Part shown: positions 34,478 to 46,198 of the stretch, one piece after another
Numbering within the stretch: position 1 is the first letter of the stretch
Layout of the letters: each line of letters begins with the position of its first letter
Source: Melampsora larici-populina 98AG31
Taxonomy: Eukaryota; Basidiomycota; Pucciniomycetes; Pucciniales; Melampsoraceae
Reading direction: 5' to 3'
Length of the DNA: 64,000 nucleotides
Assembly: GCF_000204055.1 (NCBI RefSeq)
Contig: NW_006768770.1
Span: 536,195 to 600,194 of the forward strand
Program-made: the position numbers and the translations under genes
The notes under the pieces: model-generated
The model's input: the letters and a program-made list of their open reading frames with translations, nothing else
Told to the model about the DNA's origin: nothing
Database searches by the model: none

Positions 34478-37121
34478 CTAAGCCTCGCCATGTGCAACTT
34501 CCTGACCCGGATGGACACTTCCACCATCAGCTGTCACCACGATATGCGCAAAGTCCTCAGCAGTCGGGTTGGGCGAGAATCCATTGGCACTGTACACAGG
34601 GGATGTTTCACCAAGCATGTGATGGTTAAAACCTGTCATCTGGGCAGGAGCACTTCGGGGACCGGCACCAGGAGTCGGGGTGGTAGGTGAGAAGAGTTGA
34701 GCCCAAGGTGCGTTACGCGGGGCATTGGCACATCGATCTTTACCGTACGCGATCCTACAAAAGGCAGCTAGACATCAGTATCGGACCAGATGGAGATGAA
34801 ATAAGGGAAAACTCACTTGAACTTTGAGTATTCTTCATTCTGTTTGATACCTTCGATCGCCTTGATCGAATTGGCAATGTTCGTGAAACTGAATGCGTGT
34901 CACAAATTCAATCAATCAAGCGTCAACAAAGAAACGAATACTGTGAGAAAGTGTGCAGGGCCTCAGCTTACTTTACAAAGGCGCAATTCTTCTCTTTAAG
35001 CAAGTTGACCAACTCGATCTCACCGTACTGTGAGAAGTCTTGCCTGATCTTGGCCTGTGGGAAACCGACTGGGTCAGAATCTATCTTCCAGCTATAGATG
35101 TGAGCATTGATAGTGGAAATACCTCGTCAAATGCCTCAAAGTCTTCAATTTGACCAATGTAAACATTACGAGAACCGCCCGCTTGCACCACCATGGCAAT
35201 ACCGGGAGAGGGTGGTCCAGAATGTTTACCCCATCCAACCTTAAGGCGACGGTTATGCAATGCAATACCTTGAAAGGTTGCAGTATGGAAGAACGCAACT
35301 GCAGCACTGTTACAGGGAAGAAGCAGGATATCATGAATATATGTTTATAAAGCAGCAGGGCCAGACGACTTACTTCGAGTCAACAAAAGTAACAAAGGCA
35401 ATGTGTTTGTCTTGTATATATCGAATCTGTTGTAAGATCCCACCGCGAATGGTGTTGCAGATCTCTTCGAGGGTAGTCTCAGGATGGATGTTACCAAGGT
35501 AGACGGTCCGATTGCCAGGTTGGACCTGAGTAGGATCAAGGTTGATACCAGCCAATGTGTTACTGAAACCTACGTATCCAGCAGCGGTAGCAGCCATGGC
35601 GGCAGCGGCCATGTTGTGTTGCTGTTGCTGGTGCTGGTTTTTCGGAACATATGCACATCGATCCTTACCTGTCGACAAGCGCAATCTTATCAGTCATTGA
35701 CCTCTTGAAGTTGAGCAACGCCTGTGAAATGTAATTACCATAGTGCACACGCTTCCCGGCCCAAGCGGGTTCAGTCGCCAAACTCTGGACCACTTTGATA
35801 GCAGTTGCTATAGACAGAAAGTGAATGAACCCAATATTCTTGTCTCGTACAATCTTCACTTGATCGATCGGACCAAACCGACTCAAATCATCCCTCAAAC
35901 TCTGCTCGGTCTCATTTTCTTCCAAATTGCCCAGATATACATTCCTCGTCGCTCCATTCTGTTGCACAGCCATCACAACATTAGTAGGCACTGCACTTGG
36001 CTTTCCCCATCCGATCTTCAGTTCTTGCCCGTGAAGTTGAACCTTTCGCATCAGAGCATCTGAGTGAAAAGCTGCAGCGGTGGTGGGATCCAAAAAGGAG
36101 ATGAATGCGCAATTCTTCTCCGGGAGAACTTTGACTGTATCGATTGGACCGAATCGGACTTGACTCAGGAGTTCATCGACGGCTGCATCAGCAGGTAAAT
36201 TTCCAACATAGACCGTGCGACCTGTTTGACCATTACCACCAGCACCCCCTTGAGCTACACCAGTCTGAATACCATCTAGAAACGGGTGATAAGAAGGTCA
36301 GATCGAGACATGCAGTGCTAGAAACTCATGACAAAAATGCAACAAAGGCCTCACCTGGACCAAAAGTCGCATTTTGAGCAGATTGGATCGTGCCATAACT
36401 ACCCTGACTTAAGCCAGGCGACGGAAAGTTGGCGTAAGCGGCTGAATTCGGAGTAGGGAAAGCACCGAGTAATGGAGACGGAAAGTTGGTTTGTACAGCC
36501 GAAAGACCACCGTTGCCAATGGTCAAATTCGGAGAGAACTGAGTCATGCTTGGTGATGTGAATTGAGCAACATGTGGACTGTTTAAGAAGGGTGAAGTCT
36601 GCTTCGATATGAGGTAAGGGAGAGAGTCAATTCCTCGATCAAAATCAGAACTGAAAAATACTCAAGAATGAGAAACAGACCTGTTGAGTATAGCCATTTA
36701 CACCAGCGATAGAAGTGTTGATGCCCATTCCATTCATACCATTCTGACCCAACATTTGACCATATCCAGCTGCTTGACCGGTCTGTTGTTGCTGTTGCAT
36801 TTGACCCAACATGGCAGCCATGGCGACCATATTATTCTGCTGCTGTTGATGCTGCTGACCTCCGAAACCGTTTTGAGCGTTATACATTGATGATGCATTA
36901 AAGGCTTGTTGAGTAGCAGAAGGAGACGAATGATCTCCATGATGAGTTGGAGTAGGTGCAAATCGAGTCTTCTTATCGGGATTAGCAGATTTGATGATAT
37001 CCATCTCTTCCATCACACCACCTGGAGCAGTCGATTGATTAGGACCATTGTTATTTGAATCGTAACCATTCGTACCGTCATTGGCGTATTGATATTGTGA
37101 TTGAGGATAAACTTCAGACAT
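34478..37121 (-). CDS. nrd1: Nrd1/Mrn1-type RNA-binding protein with four RRMs
   Basis: Eight exons on the minus strand: 37121-36681, 36601-36355, 36275-35739, 35668-35374, 35306-35123, 35054-34972, 34888-34817, 34754-34478. The seven introns are 62-83 bp with GT-AG ends, and the total closes to 711 aa. The N-terminus is Gln/Met/Asn-rich (about residues 45-140). RRM1 249-321 ([10 protein letters not shown] ... NCAFISFLD), RRM2 340-409 ([10 protein letters not shown]), RRM3 462-533 ([10 protein letters not shown] ... HIAFVTFV), RRM4 553-623 ([10 protein letters not shown] ... NCAFVNFTN). Each pair ends in the diagnostic [21 protein letters not shown] tags. S. pombe Nrd1 and yeast Mrn1 bind mRNAs, localise to stress granules and regulate differentiation. 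The same role is inferred here. A second ATG at 37127 would add two residues. Confidence 0.93.
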
Positions 37122-37127
37122 GATCAT

Positions 37128-38612
37128 CAGTCGATTTCGATTTGGTTGAGTTCAACTTTTTCAATGAAGGAAAGAAAACCCTTTGAATTGGATTTGGTTT
37201 GATGGTAAGTTTCGATTTTGATGAAAAAGAAGGTAATCACTCTTTCTTGAACCGAATTACAAAACTGAACGCACAACCAATCAAGTCAAAAAAAAAGGAA
37301 CAAAAACAAAAAAAAGACAAACAAAGAAGTGTGATTCAGGAGTTTGCAAATTGATTAATGGATCAAGTTGAGTGATAGATTGATGGATTGATCGAATGTT
37401 CCGACCCCCCTAAAAGAAAGAAAAGGGAGTATTGAAAGGAAAGACGAAAAAAAAAGAAGTCAAGCCGGTAGGGTGAGAGGAAGAGCACCAATGAAAAGTT
37501 TCGAATGAGGAAAGTCGATCTCGCCCAATTGAAGTTTGAAGGAAACCAACCAGCAGGACAACAGAGTTTTACTTTGAATTAACAAACACCAAACTCAAAT
37601 ACCACCCCAAAAAAACCAACCAATCCACTTTTAAAGGTTGTAAGTTGGTAAATGAAAAATCAGATCGAATGTAGAATTGAAGTTGATAGGTTTTTTGAAG
37701 ATGAAGAAGTAAGTTGAAGTAAGTATATCTATGGTCAAATGAATCAAATTCAAAAAACAAAAAACCAAAAAAGGAGAGAGAGAGAGAAAGAGATTGAGAA
37801 GTAAAGAAGATTGAAGATTGAGATGGGTGGTTGGTGGGTACTTAAACTAACTTAAAAGTTAAGAGGGGACGAAATGGAAAAAATGGGGAAAATAGGGTAA
37901 GAAGACACAGAAAATCAAAAAAAAGGGGTGATTTGATTGAATGATGACGGATTGAACTGAAAAAAGTGGTTGAGAAATGAAGAAATTCTTAAGTCAAAAG
38001 TGTACAATTCTCAAACAAACACATACCAATTCTCCAATTCTAATTTCAGTTCAAGTTTAAAATACTAAATTTAGTTTTGTGTTTTTTACCTAATCAAACC
38101 TTTCAAATTGTATGCCATAATCTTCTATAGCTCACAGTTTTAACTTTTGGATCAAGTTTGAAATCAAATCATCTTGAAATCTTGGTTTTAAAGTCAAAGT
38201 TTTATTTCATCATCCAATTCTGTTGATCGAGAAATCGTAATCATAACAGTTAATATTTCATCATCTATCCAAGGAGGCTGAAAAGTGGCAAGGAAACTCT
38301 ACAGGAGAAGTATCTTGTCATTAGTAATTCATCTCGTACCACCACCACCACCACCACCACCAACAGCTACCACACCACGTTGGATGTCCAAGAATTGGCG
38401 TGAATCAATCAGAAGGAGGAAACCGGAAGATTGATAGAAATGGTTTTGATCTAGTCAAAGACTTGAATTGAAATCAGAATTGTATCATATCCCGTAAAAC
38501 CAAGGGAAAAAGTGTTAAAGCCGGTACACAGCACACTCTCACTCACACTCACTCTCACTCTCACTCTCACTCAGCGCAGAGAGATCGAATGATCAGTTTT
38601 ACATGACAAGTA
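37128..38612. other. upstream region of the Nrd1-like gene with microsatellites
   Basis: Probable promoter and leader of the minus-strand gene. Simple repeats: (GA)n at about 37773-37800, (ACC)n at about 38339-38366, and a CACTCT/CACTCA array at about 38530-38573. No ORF supported. Confidence 0.5.
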
Positions 38613-39075
38613 CAGTGGGTAAACCCGAGTACGTGTTCCGACCTGCCCTGCAAAATCAAATTTCACCTTTCGGGTCAATGTCGGGGCACTCAATTTGAAT
38701 GTTTGAGACTGGCACCCAGACCATTGAAAAGGCATTGCTTTGATGAATCTAGGAATATGGTTTTGGAGACCAAAAATATGATTTTACTCTTTTAGAGGTT
38801 TGGATTTTCGGACCTAGGCCTCAATTAGGTACCTATCTAGCTACTTAGCGGCGCACTAGGCCTATAATTTAATGAATATGGCTGCTCAAGTGGCAAATAA
38901 CAACCAAATTTGCTTTTTTTTCAAAAAAAAACCAAAAGTTTTGCAGCCTAACACCACCCCTCAACCTTACTCTCCCGCCAAAAAAAGCAGAAAAAATGGC
39001 AAAAATTTCTCAAAAATTTCGGACCCAAACCTCTATGCGGACTGACTTGGAACACGTACTCGGGTTTACCCACTG
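38613..39075. mobile_element. 463-bp MITE with perfect 27-bp TIRs and TA duplication
   Basis: 38613-38639 (CAGTGGGTAAACCCGAGTAC...) is the exact reverse complement of 39049-39075. TA flanks both ends (38611-38612, 39076-39077). The TIR starting CAGTGGG and the TA target fit a non-autonomous Tc1/mariner (Stowaway-type) element. No ORF. Confidence 0.9.
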
Positions 39076-39077
39076 TA

Positions 39078-40927
39078 CAGAACAGATGAAACACGACAAA
39101 AACAGTCACCAGATTCAGAGTAACACACAAAGAAAGGGTCCCATCAAGTTGATCAAATGAACCTTATCCTTTAACCCAACCTCAAGCTAAACAGTACACT
39201 GGCCGAGGTGTAAAACAAGGAAGAAGTGTATAACAATCAATCTATGAATGAAGTTTTAAGGATTTAAAGAGTGGTTTAAAGACCGTACCCAAAACCTAAT
39301 TCATATTTTCTTGCTTCGGTAGTGAAGGTCTTACAAACAAACACAAATCGAATCAGAGCCGTAACGTAACTCCAAGGATACCGGTAAAACAAAACATCAC
39401 CCAAAACTGGCCGGTTGATAAGAACATATATTTTTTCCTTGAAACCCGACTCATAGAAAAGACTGATTTCATTCTTACAAACATGAACGAACTCATCAAA
39501 CAAATACACATACATAAGATGCTGTGCGTCCAGTCACCAGTGTGAAATCATCAAATCTTAGACTTAACTCGAGAAGTTTAATCTTTGATTATGTCTCATT
39601 CATCTTCATCTTCAACAAGTGCCTCCACATATATGTACATACATATATGAAGATGATGTGTGTGTCAAATTTCAATGACATTTGATGTTTTCAGTTTCTT
39701 TAAAAAAATTGTAACGTAACTTTATCTGATTGTACATACAAAATCAGATGAAACTCATGATTGATCAGTTTATCTGTCTCCTGATCATCATCATATTTTG
39801 TATGTATGAGAAAACAACCATCAACATTTTTTTTGGAAAGGTGTACATATGATCAACTGACTATGTGTGTACCATTACCAACACAAGTAATTGCTTCATT
39901 TTTGAAAAGAAAATGACTTGAATACTTATACCATGGGTCAAGAATATTAAGGAGCTAAGATATATTAGTAAAAGTAGATTTTGTTTGGGGGTTTTTTGTT
40001 AGTCATCTTTTCTTAATAAATTAGACGACCCCTGAGCTTAATAAAATGTTGAGATGGTTTCAACATCTTTGGTTATAAAGAACCGGGGTGCAGAACTTTG
40101 GTTGTTTTTATATTAAGCTTGTTTGATTTCTAAAAATATGTATATTGACCGTCAATACTTGAACCTGCTGGAAAGGCTATCACCATTCAGATAAAACCCC
40201 AAAAGATCAACATTTAGCTTTCATGATGAAAGAAGTGATATATATATATATAGCTCTACCGTAACAAAGCTTCTGGATCTTCTCTCATGAAGAGTTTTGT
40301 TATTTCAGGAAACAAATGTTCTTGAAATCCTGATATGCATAATTTTTGAGTAAATCATATGATGAAAGAAATAGATTATTCAGATGAATAATTCTGGAAT
40401 CAAAAAAGGTAAACAAATTCAAAGGTTTCAATGAGATTGATTTGAACGATTCAAGATTCTTGACGGATCATGTGAGCTTTTATTTTAGAGTTATCAATCT
40501 TACCATGTGCTTGATCAGTCTGAGTCAAGTATGGTGAACAACACAAGTACTAGATAACTCCTGATCAGGGTAGACGCCCATTAATTGAATAATCTCCTGT
40601 GTCTCTGTGCGGAAGTGGTAAGATATAGACTTGAGAATATCTCACTTTATCCTTTACCTTTGGGAGATCTGCCGAACCACAGATGCAGAGATGCGGTATG
40701 AAGACAAAGTGCACTGCCAACATCCAGCATGCTTTGAAGTTTGGAGAGAGTTTGCAGTTACAGTAGGCGGGGCTGATAGCAGACTCGGGATCGGAGCATC
40801 CAAGCGAGTCGAGTTGCTAGACTGACGAGTCGCATGAACGCCAGTCCTCGGGTAATCCACCACCACCAACATCATTATCATCAATCATCTCATCATATTA
40901 ACTTATCATCATCATCATTCCAAGCCG
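39078..40927. other. intergenic DNA between the MITE and ATG5
   Basis: AT-rich, no exon supported. A (TA)n run is at about 40236. The last 100 bp before ATG5 are rich in CAT/CAC, typical of a fungal 5' leader. Confidence 0.5.
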
Positions 40928-42351
40928 ATGGACAACAAGTCAGACTCGATCATCAAAACCTCTCCTACAGCTTTACGTAGTTTAGTATGGGAAGGATCCA
41001 TTCCATTCTGTTTTTCATTAGAAACGAGCGAATTACCATCAGGTTCAGATCGTGGAGTTGAAGCTTTCTACGTTGGTGAGGTCAGGTCGATTCTTATTTA
41101 GACGAAAGCTAACGACTTCACTTCGAACCTAAAACAAAACAACGAAACACGAACCGAACCGAACTGAACCGAAACTTGAAATCCCACAACATCAAAAAGC
41201 TAGCCGTACCTCGATTATCTTACCTTTCACTGATCGTTCCTACTGTTAAATCAAATCTTATCTGTCTGGTTCTCGATCAAGGAGGTCTATTTTCACTTAA
41301 GGATGAAAACATCTGGTTCGAACATCTAGAAAGTCATACACCTTTGAAATGGTCCGTATTTCAAACAGAAACTTTCAAAGCTTCATCAACCTTGATCGAT
41401 TTTTAACCACTTGATACAGGCATTGGCCCGTTGGCTTGATATACGATACACTGGTTGCTTCTCTTCCGTCTTCTTCAATTACATTACCATTACAGGTCAC
41501 TGTTCACCTCGCCCCCCCACCTCTTGAAAAGCTCCTTTTACCTAACACCATTGAAGTTTGTCGGGATGCGTTCATGAGTCAGGTCAGCTGAAGATGATCT
41601 CCTCTTGGTAGCTTTCAAACTCTCAGTCTTAGCTAATGTGATCCGCAAAGGCATTTAGGTCAAAGAGGCTGATTTTGTAAGATGGGGCAGTACGAGGAGA
41701 GTGACTAATTTAAGACAACGAGAAGCAGAATCACTATGGGAAGGAGTATCACAACGTCAGTCTAAAGTTTGTATTTGGAGCATATTCAACTTCTTACATA
41801 CCACACTCCTCGAGATTTCATTCTACTCGATATGATCAAAATCGCTGATAATGATCATTCAGACGATTTTGATAAGTTTTGGTCGGTAGCTAGTAAACTT
41901 ATTCCTACACCACCACCTCGACATTCCCCTACCTCTGCACCTCTCATTCCATCACAGTCTGCTAATTCAACGATGGATAGGATGCCAGATGGGAATGGTG
42001 TAAGGAATGTACCCATCAGGGTCTATCTTCCTCATGGTGGACCTGTGATGCAAGATCACTCTTCTCCAATTGACAATCAGGGTAAGAATCTTTCAAATCA
42101 ATATTTGTTTTATGTCACTTGATTTTTTGTTGATGACGGTGTTTTTAGGTCGACCTGCTACTCTGGGAACAACACTTGTGAATTTGATCCCACTTCTCTT
42201 TCCTGGTTCACAATCAAATTCGAAACATAGGCTTGCACGTGCCTTTGTACAAGGGATTCATATACCACTTGAAACTGAACTGGGATGGCTTGGAACAGTG
42301 ATGTGTAGTGCAGATGGTTGGGTATCAGTAGTGATCCATCTAGGACGGTAA
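40928..42351 (+). CDS. ATG5: autophagy protein Atg5
   Basis: Six exons: 40928-41075, 41204-41351, 41420-41582, 41659-41755, 41863-42081, 42149-42351. Introns of 128, 68, 76, 107 and 67 bp have GT-AG ends, and phases close exactly to 325 aa. The start has [14 protein letters not shown], matching the VWEG(R/S)IP opening of Atg5. [20 protein letters not shown] and FMSQVKEADF follow. K155 in VKEAD is the position of the Lys to which Atg12 is conjugated. The C-terminus keeps [25 protein letters not shown]. The Atg12-Atg5-Atg16 complex acts as the E3-like enzyme that lipidates Atg8 on the growing phagophore. Pro/Ser insertions between the Ubl folds (about residues 205-240) are lineage-specific. The first acceptor (GCTAG) lacks a pyrimidine tract but is the one that keeps frame and motif. 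Two introns have GTCAG or GTCCG donors. Confidence 0.93.
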
Positions 42352-43866
42352 CCTAACCTACAACACTCATCTTGGGCTTCTAGAGGTTGAGGTCTCGGGT
42401 TTGATTTTCGTATTTCTGCATTCCAATGATCTCTAAAGGTTTACATAGAATCCTTTGAAGTCAAACAAGTGTTGTTCTCAAGCATAATTTATTCCTCTTT
42501 ATTGATCTCATTTGAATCAAACTCATTTTATGATGGTCTTTGGACTTCAATGTCAAGGTGTGCCTCTTCATTGGTTTGATGAGGAATCTGATCACTCATT
42601 GTTATGTTGATGATTTACACTAGGAGGCATCATAGCTGAATCATAAGTTTCTGGTGGTTTTCTGATTATCCATGGTATTGGTATATTGAAGCAATGATAC
42701 TGGAGACTTGATACATACTTGCACCGAGTTTTTAACTCGTATGACATGGCACCATCACACTGTTGAACTCGTGGTGTTCCTGCACTTGTTTGACCTAAGG
42801 AACTCTTCAGCATGCTTACATCCTATCAAATCTGATTACAGATTTAAGACATTTTCTACCTCGACATGTATTTGCTTATGAGCTTGCTATTAGTATGAGT
42901 ACCTGAATCATGATTTACTGCAACCATAGGATTGTAATATGCAGCACAATATCACCTGGTGCTCAGTATCAAGAGTATCCAGCTAGTGGTATTACCAAGA
43001 CTGGGATTAGTGAATTGTTGAGTGATGCATCACAACTTATTCATAATGATCACCATTTGAACCAGTGCCAAGGGCAAAGTGAAAGATATGTTCACATCCA
43101 TTCTAAGGGGCTCTTTTTACTTATATCTGCAGGTTCTATTGAATATTCTAGCAAGCTACTGGAGTGATATTATGAACCTATTTGGCTGAAAAACATTCTG
43201 GAGGGAAGAAGCGCTTCTGGCTGCTTCTGGTTTGACATCCTACATGATAATCTTCTTGAGTCTACTTCATCGTGATGTTCCAAAATAACATAGGCAGCAA
43301 AATCAGGGTTCTTGCTCTCCAAAATCATGATGGAGTACAAACACTACAAGCTCAGGTCCAATTATCTATTGGTGCAATTTGATTTTGATGCATCACCTTA
43401 TTACATCACCTCTGTTACTACCAAAGGGTTGACTGGTATTGGAAAGTTTGTCCTGTATGGCAATTTCTGATTCTGGAAGACATGCATGTTTTCTCACAGG
43501 ATCAGCGGATCAAATACCATACCAAATCAACATGGCGTGCTTGAATAACATTGTCCCAGGATATGATTATACAAGTAAATCTTCATCTACGAGGCAGCTC
43601 ATTTGAAACAACAAATCAAAAACACATCATTTAACTTACAAATCATCCTGCTTACGACCTCATCGTCATGAATACTATGTATGTGGACATCTTCTGAAGG
43701 CACCAATCAATGGAAAAAACGTATCAAAATAAAGATCCACAATTTCCATTTTTCCTCATTGTGTACCATATCTTCGCTTGATATATCTAGAAGAAAAGTA
43801 GAAAACAGTATTAGTTAATTTCTCAGCTACTCGTCTGCCTTCTTGTTAGAGTACTTCAAACATGAT
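42352..43866. other. intergenic stretch without a supported gene
   Basis: Short frames on both strands (longest 85 aa at 42910, +) carry no recognised domain or splice context. Presumed 3' flank of ATG5 and of the CBS gene. Confidence 0.4.
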
Positions 43867-44678
43867 TTACTTCTCTAGATCCTCTCGTACTACGATAGCT
43901 AACACAAACCGACGTTCGGTGTCCGTAACAATGGCAAACCTCTCTGACTTGAAGAATTTGGCGAGTTCTTCGAGAGGCGTTCCAGGGGAGATGGCTGTGT
44001 TTTCAGGAAAAGAAATGAATTGAGATACAGCGCCATGTGCATCGTGTTCTAGAGGTGAAGTGGAATCAGATGCACACTTTGATAAGCCTTTTGACGGCGA
44101 AACTTGGTCATGAGCTGTTGTGCTGGAGCTTGAAGATCAATGGAAGAAGCTAGCTTGCTCGTGTCGAGATAGCCAAGTGGTCTGCGTAAGTTTGTGTGAA
44201 TGATTTTTAGGAGACAAAAGCATATATTAGATCATTATGTTCTTCGGATCTGAATGATCATTTACCTTCGAGTTTGAGAATCAATCACCGGTAGAATGTC
44301 GAACTCCCGCATCGAGGCAACTGAAGTAAGATGAGAAAGATGATAAGTATCTCGTTTGAACAAACATCCTGTGTTCGCTCGCTGGCTGGATCCGCTCCTC
44401 AACGACAAGGAATATCTGCTCAAGGTTCTTCCAGCCAGCTTTTGCACATGAGACAGATAAGTGGACGAGACGTGAACACCTGCTAACATTCCAAGGCCTT
44501 TGCAATGATTGTTTCGGAATTTACGGTCATGGCCGGTGGTAACTACATCCAGAAGCATGATTGATAAGGATACATTCGATGACGTCAGTTAACTGCCAGT
44601 AACTTGAGTACAACAAAGGTCGCCCACCTGTAAGTCGTCAACGGTCTCACCGCGGAAAGTACACTCGACATGATCCAT
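43867..44678 (-). CDS. CBS-domain protein (tandem CBS pair), spliced
   Basis: The minus-strand gene begins MDHVECTFRGETVDDLQ (44678-44628, then a GTGGGC donor). The middle exon ends ...REFDILPVIDSQTR at 44266. An 84-bp intron (44182-44265) follows, then RPLGYLDTSKLASSI ... LMTKFRRQKAYQ. The C-terminal CBS half lies in a different frame: AVSQFISFPENTAISPGTPL ... KSERFAIVTDTERRFVLAIV, ending TAA at 43867. Small two-CBS fungal proteins bind adenosyl ligands and are thought to sense energy state. The frames can be joined by removing 29 nt (44049-44077) that begin GTGTG, contain CTGAT and end CTCTAG; otherwise there is a frameshift. The exon between 44628 and about 44400 is not resolved. Confidence 0.6.
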
Positions 44679-45068
44679 GAATCCAGATGGCTGAATGTGC
44701 TGCTGAGTCGAAGTTGGTGCAAGGAAGCTCTCAGTGTGATCGGCCTTGAAGCTGAAGTCTAGTCTCAAAACGCTGATCTCTCTTCAAAGTCTATCTCAAA
44801 CTACATTGTTGCACAGCATTTTGCGTTCATGGAACAACTGCTGTTTATCATTATGGGTTGATTATAGGGGTGAGCATATGTAAGCCCATGAAGATCGACT
44901 AACCACCGCAGCCCGCGTACCTTTGGTCACTGTCCGACTGGCTATAAAAACCTCGACCGTTTGGATCCGTGGCTGTTTCCTCACTCATTTCTTGCGGCTT
45001 TATTGTAGACGACTATGGGCAGTCCATTTAGGGTCAAACATCTTTGATTCGGCGGACATCACCTTCAT

Positions 45069-45514
45069 TTAATGAAGTTTTCCATACTCGTCCCTACCAG
45101 CTTTGCAAAGATTGATTGTTTAATTGTACCTCCAGCTGGTGAACCGGATCGAATTCTCATGAAAATGTGAATTTGACTTGACGAATTATCTCCTTACCAG
45201 GAGGGCAACATCTTTGTGTATCGGTCGTCTTCCTTTACTTTTCTTTTGTTACTCATATTCTTGTATGAAATGAAATATTGGATTTCGTCACACCACAGCT
45301 CTTGAACCGCCCCCTCGAAATTGGCTGAAATTGACCAAAACATATTTGAGCCTGTCTGCTGAGCAATGCTCGCACATACAGCCCCATGCCAACTGAAGTC
45401 ATTTCGGAGAACGCTCTTCGATAGATTACACAGTGAAGGCAGGATGCGATCGCTGTTCGAAGCCAAATCGCGGAGTACGTGGCTGCCTTTTAGTTCGTTA
45501 TATCTTTCAAGCAT
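45069..45514 (-). CDS. small unidentified two-exon gene
   Basis: Exons 45514-45198 and 45093-45069, with a 104-bp GTAAGG...GGTAG intron, give 113 aa. The sequence starts MLERYNELKGSHVLRDLA and continues NMFWSISANFEGAVQELWC and KRKVKEDDRYTKMLPSW. It reads as a soluble protein with a normal amino-acid mix. Family not recognised. It could be the 3' end of a longer gene whose upstream exons I cannot place, or a fragment. Confidence 0.35.
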
Positions 45515-46009
45515 ACTTCTTGGTTCATGTTGTGGTGTGATATCGTGTGCAAGTGAGTTAAGTAGCAGGATTGTTAATGAACCATTGACATTAGAAAGAT
45601 AGATTCATGTTCGAAGCAATATTTGGTATGGGCCATTGATCAGAACGGGTGCACTCTATTTCAACCAAATCCTTCTCCAAAGCACAGGCATCCTCTGAAG
45701 CCTACGGAAGAGTAAACTCATCAACAGAAGAGGGACTCATAGCTTATCAGCACCTCTGTGTGATTAGACACTAACGGTACTCAAAGTAACTAGGTGGTTT
45801 CTGACTACTTTGAAACCTAGAACCTACTTTTTTTTTTGGCGGTGATTTTCTTTCTAAGTATGTTTGGCGCGACTGGGTAGCTTTGAGGACCCTTTCTCTA
45901 CTCTAAACATAGCTTTGGCCTCTTCGAATCGGCCCTCGGCAAGAACCGTCGGTAGACCTGGATCAAGCATCCAGAAAGGTGCTATCTGTCATGTAGTCCA
46001 CCTCACAAC

Positions 46010-46186
46010 TGTTAAGGTCAAGGGTTTCCAGGGTCCTTGAGGCTGTGTTTCAGCATTAGCGTGGCGGCTATCCTCACCAACGCCATGCCCCTATTTCTAT
46101 ATAAAATGTACATAGATGTTGTGTTTGTTTGTGTTTGATCACCTAAATTAGAATTAGTTCATAGTAAACCATTTTGTGTCCAAACA
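46010..46186 (+). repeat. 5' LTR of gag-only copia
   Basis: Contains the TATA-like TTTCTATATAAAATG at about 46093. Differs from the 3' LTR at very few visible positions (TGTTAAGG/TGTTAGGG near the start, CCAACGCC/CCAATGCC inside). Confidence 0.95.
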
Positions 46187-46198
46187 GGTTATGAGCCC
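46187..46198 (+). promoter_or_regulatory. primer-binding site overlapping a possible gag start codon
   Basis: GGTTATGAGCCC lies immediately after the LTR and is complementary to the initiator tRNA-Met anticodon arm. Its ATG (46191-46193), the complement of the CAU anticodon, opens a 37-codon frame that can be spliced to gag. Confidence 0.75.

Noticed and set aside
36700..36890. Plus-strand frame rich in Leu over the first Nrd1 exon
   Set aside because: Antisense of the Gln-rich coding repeat.
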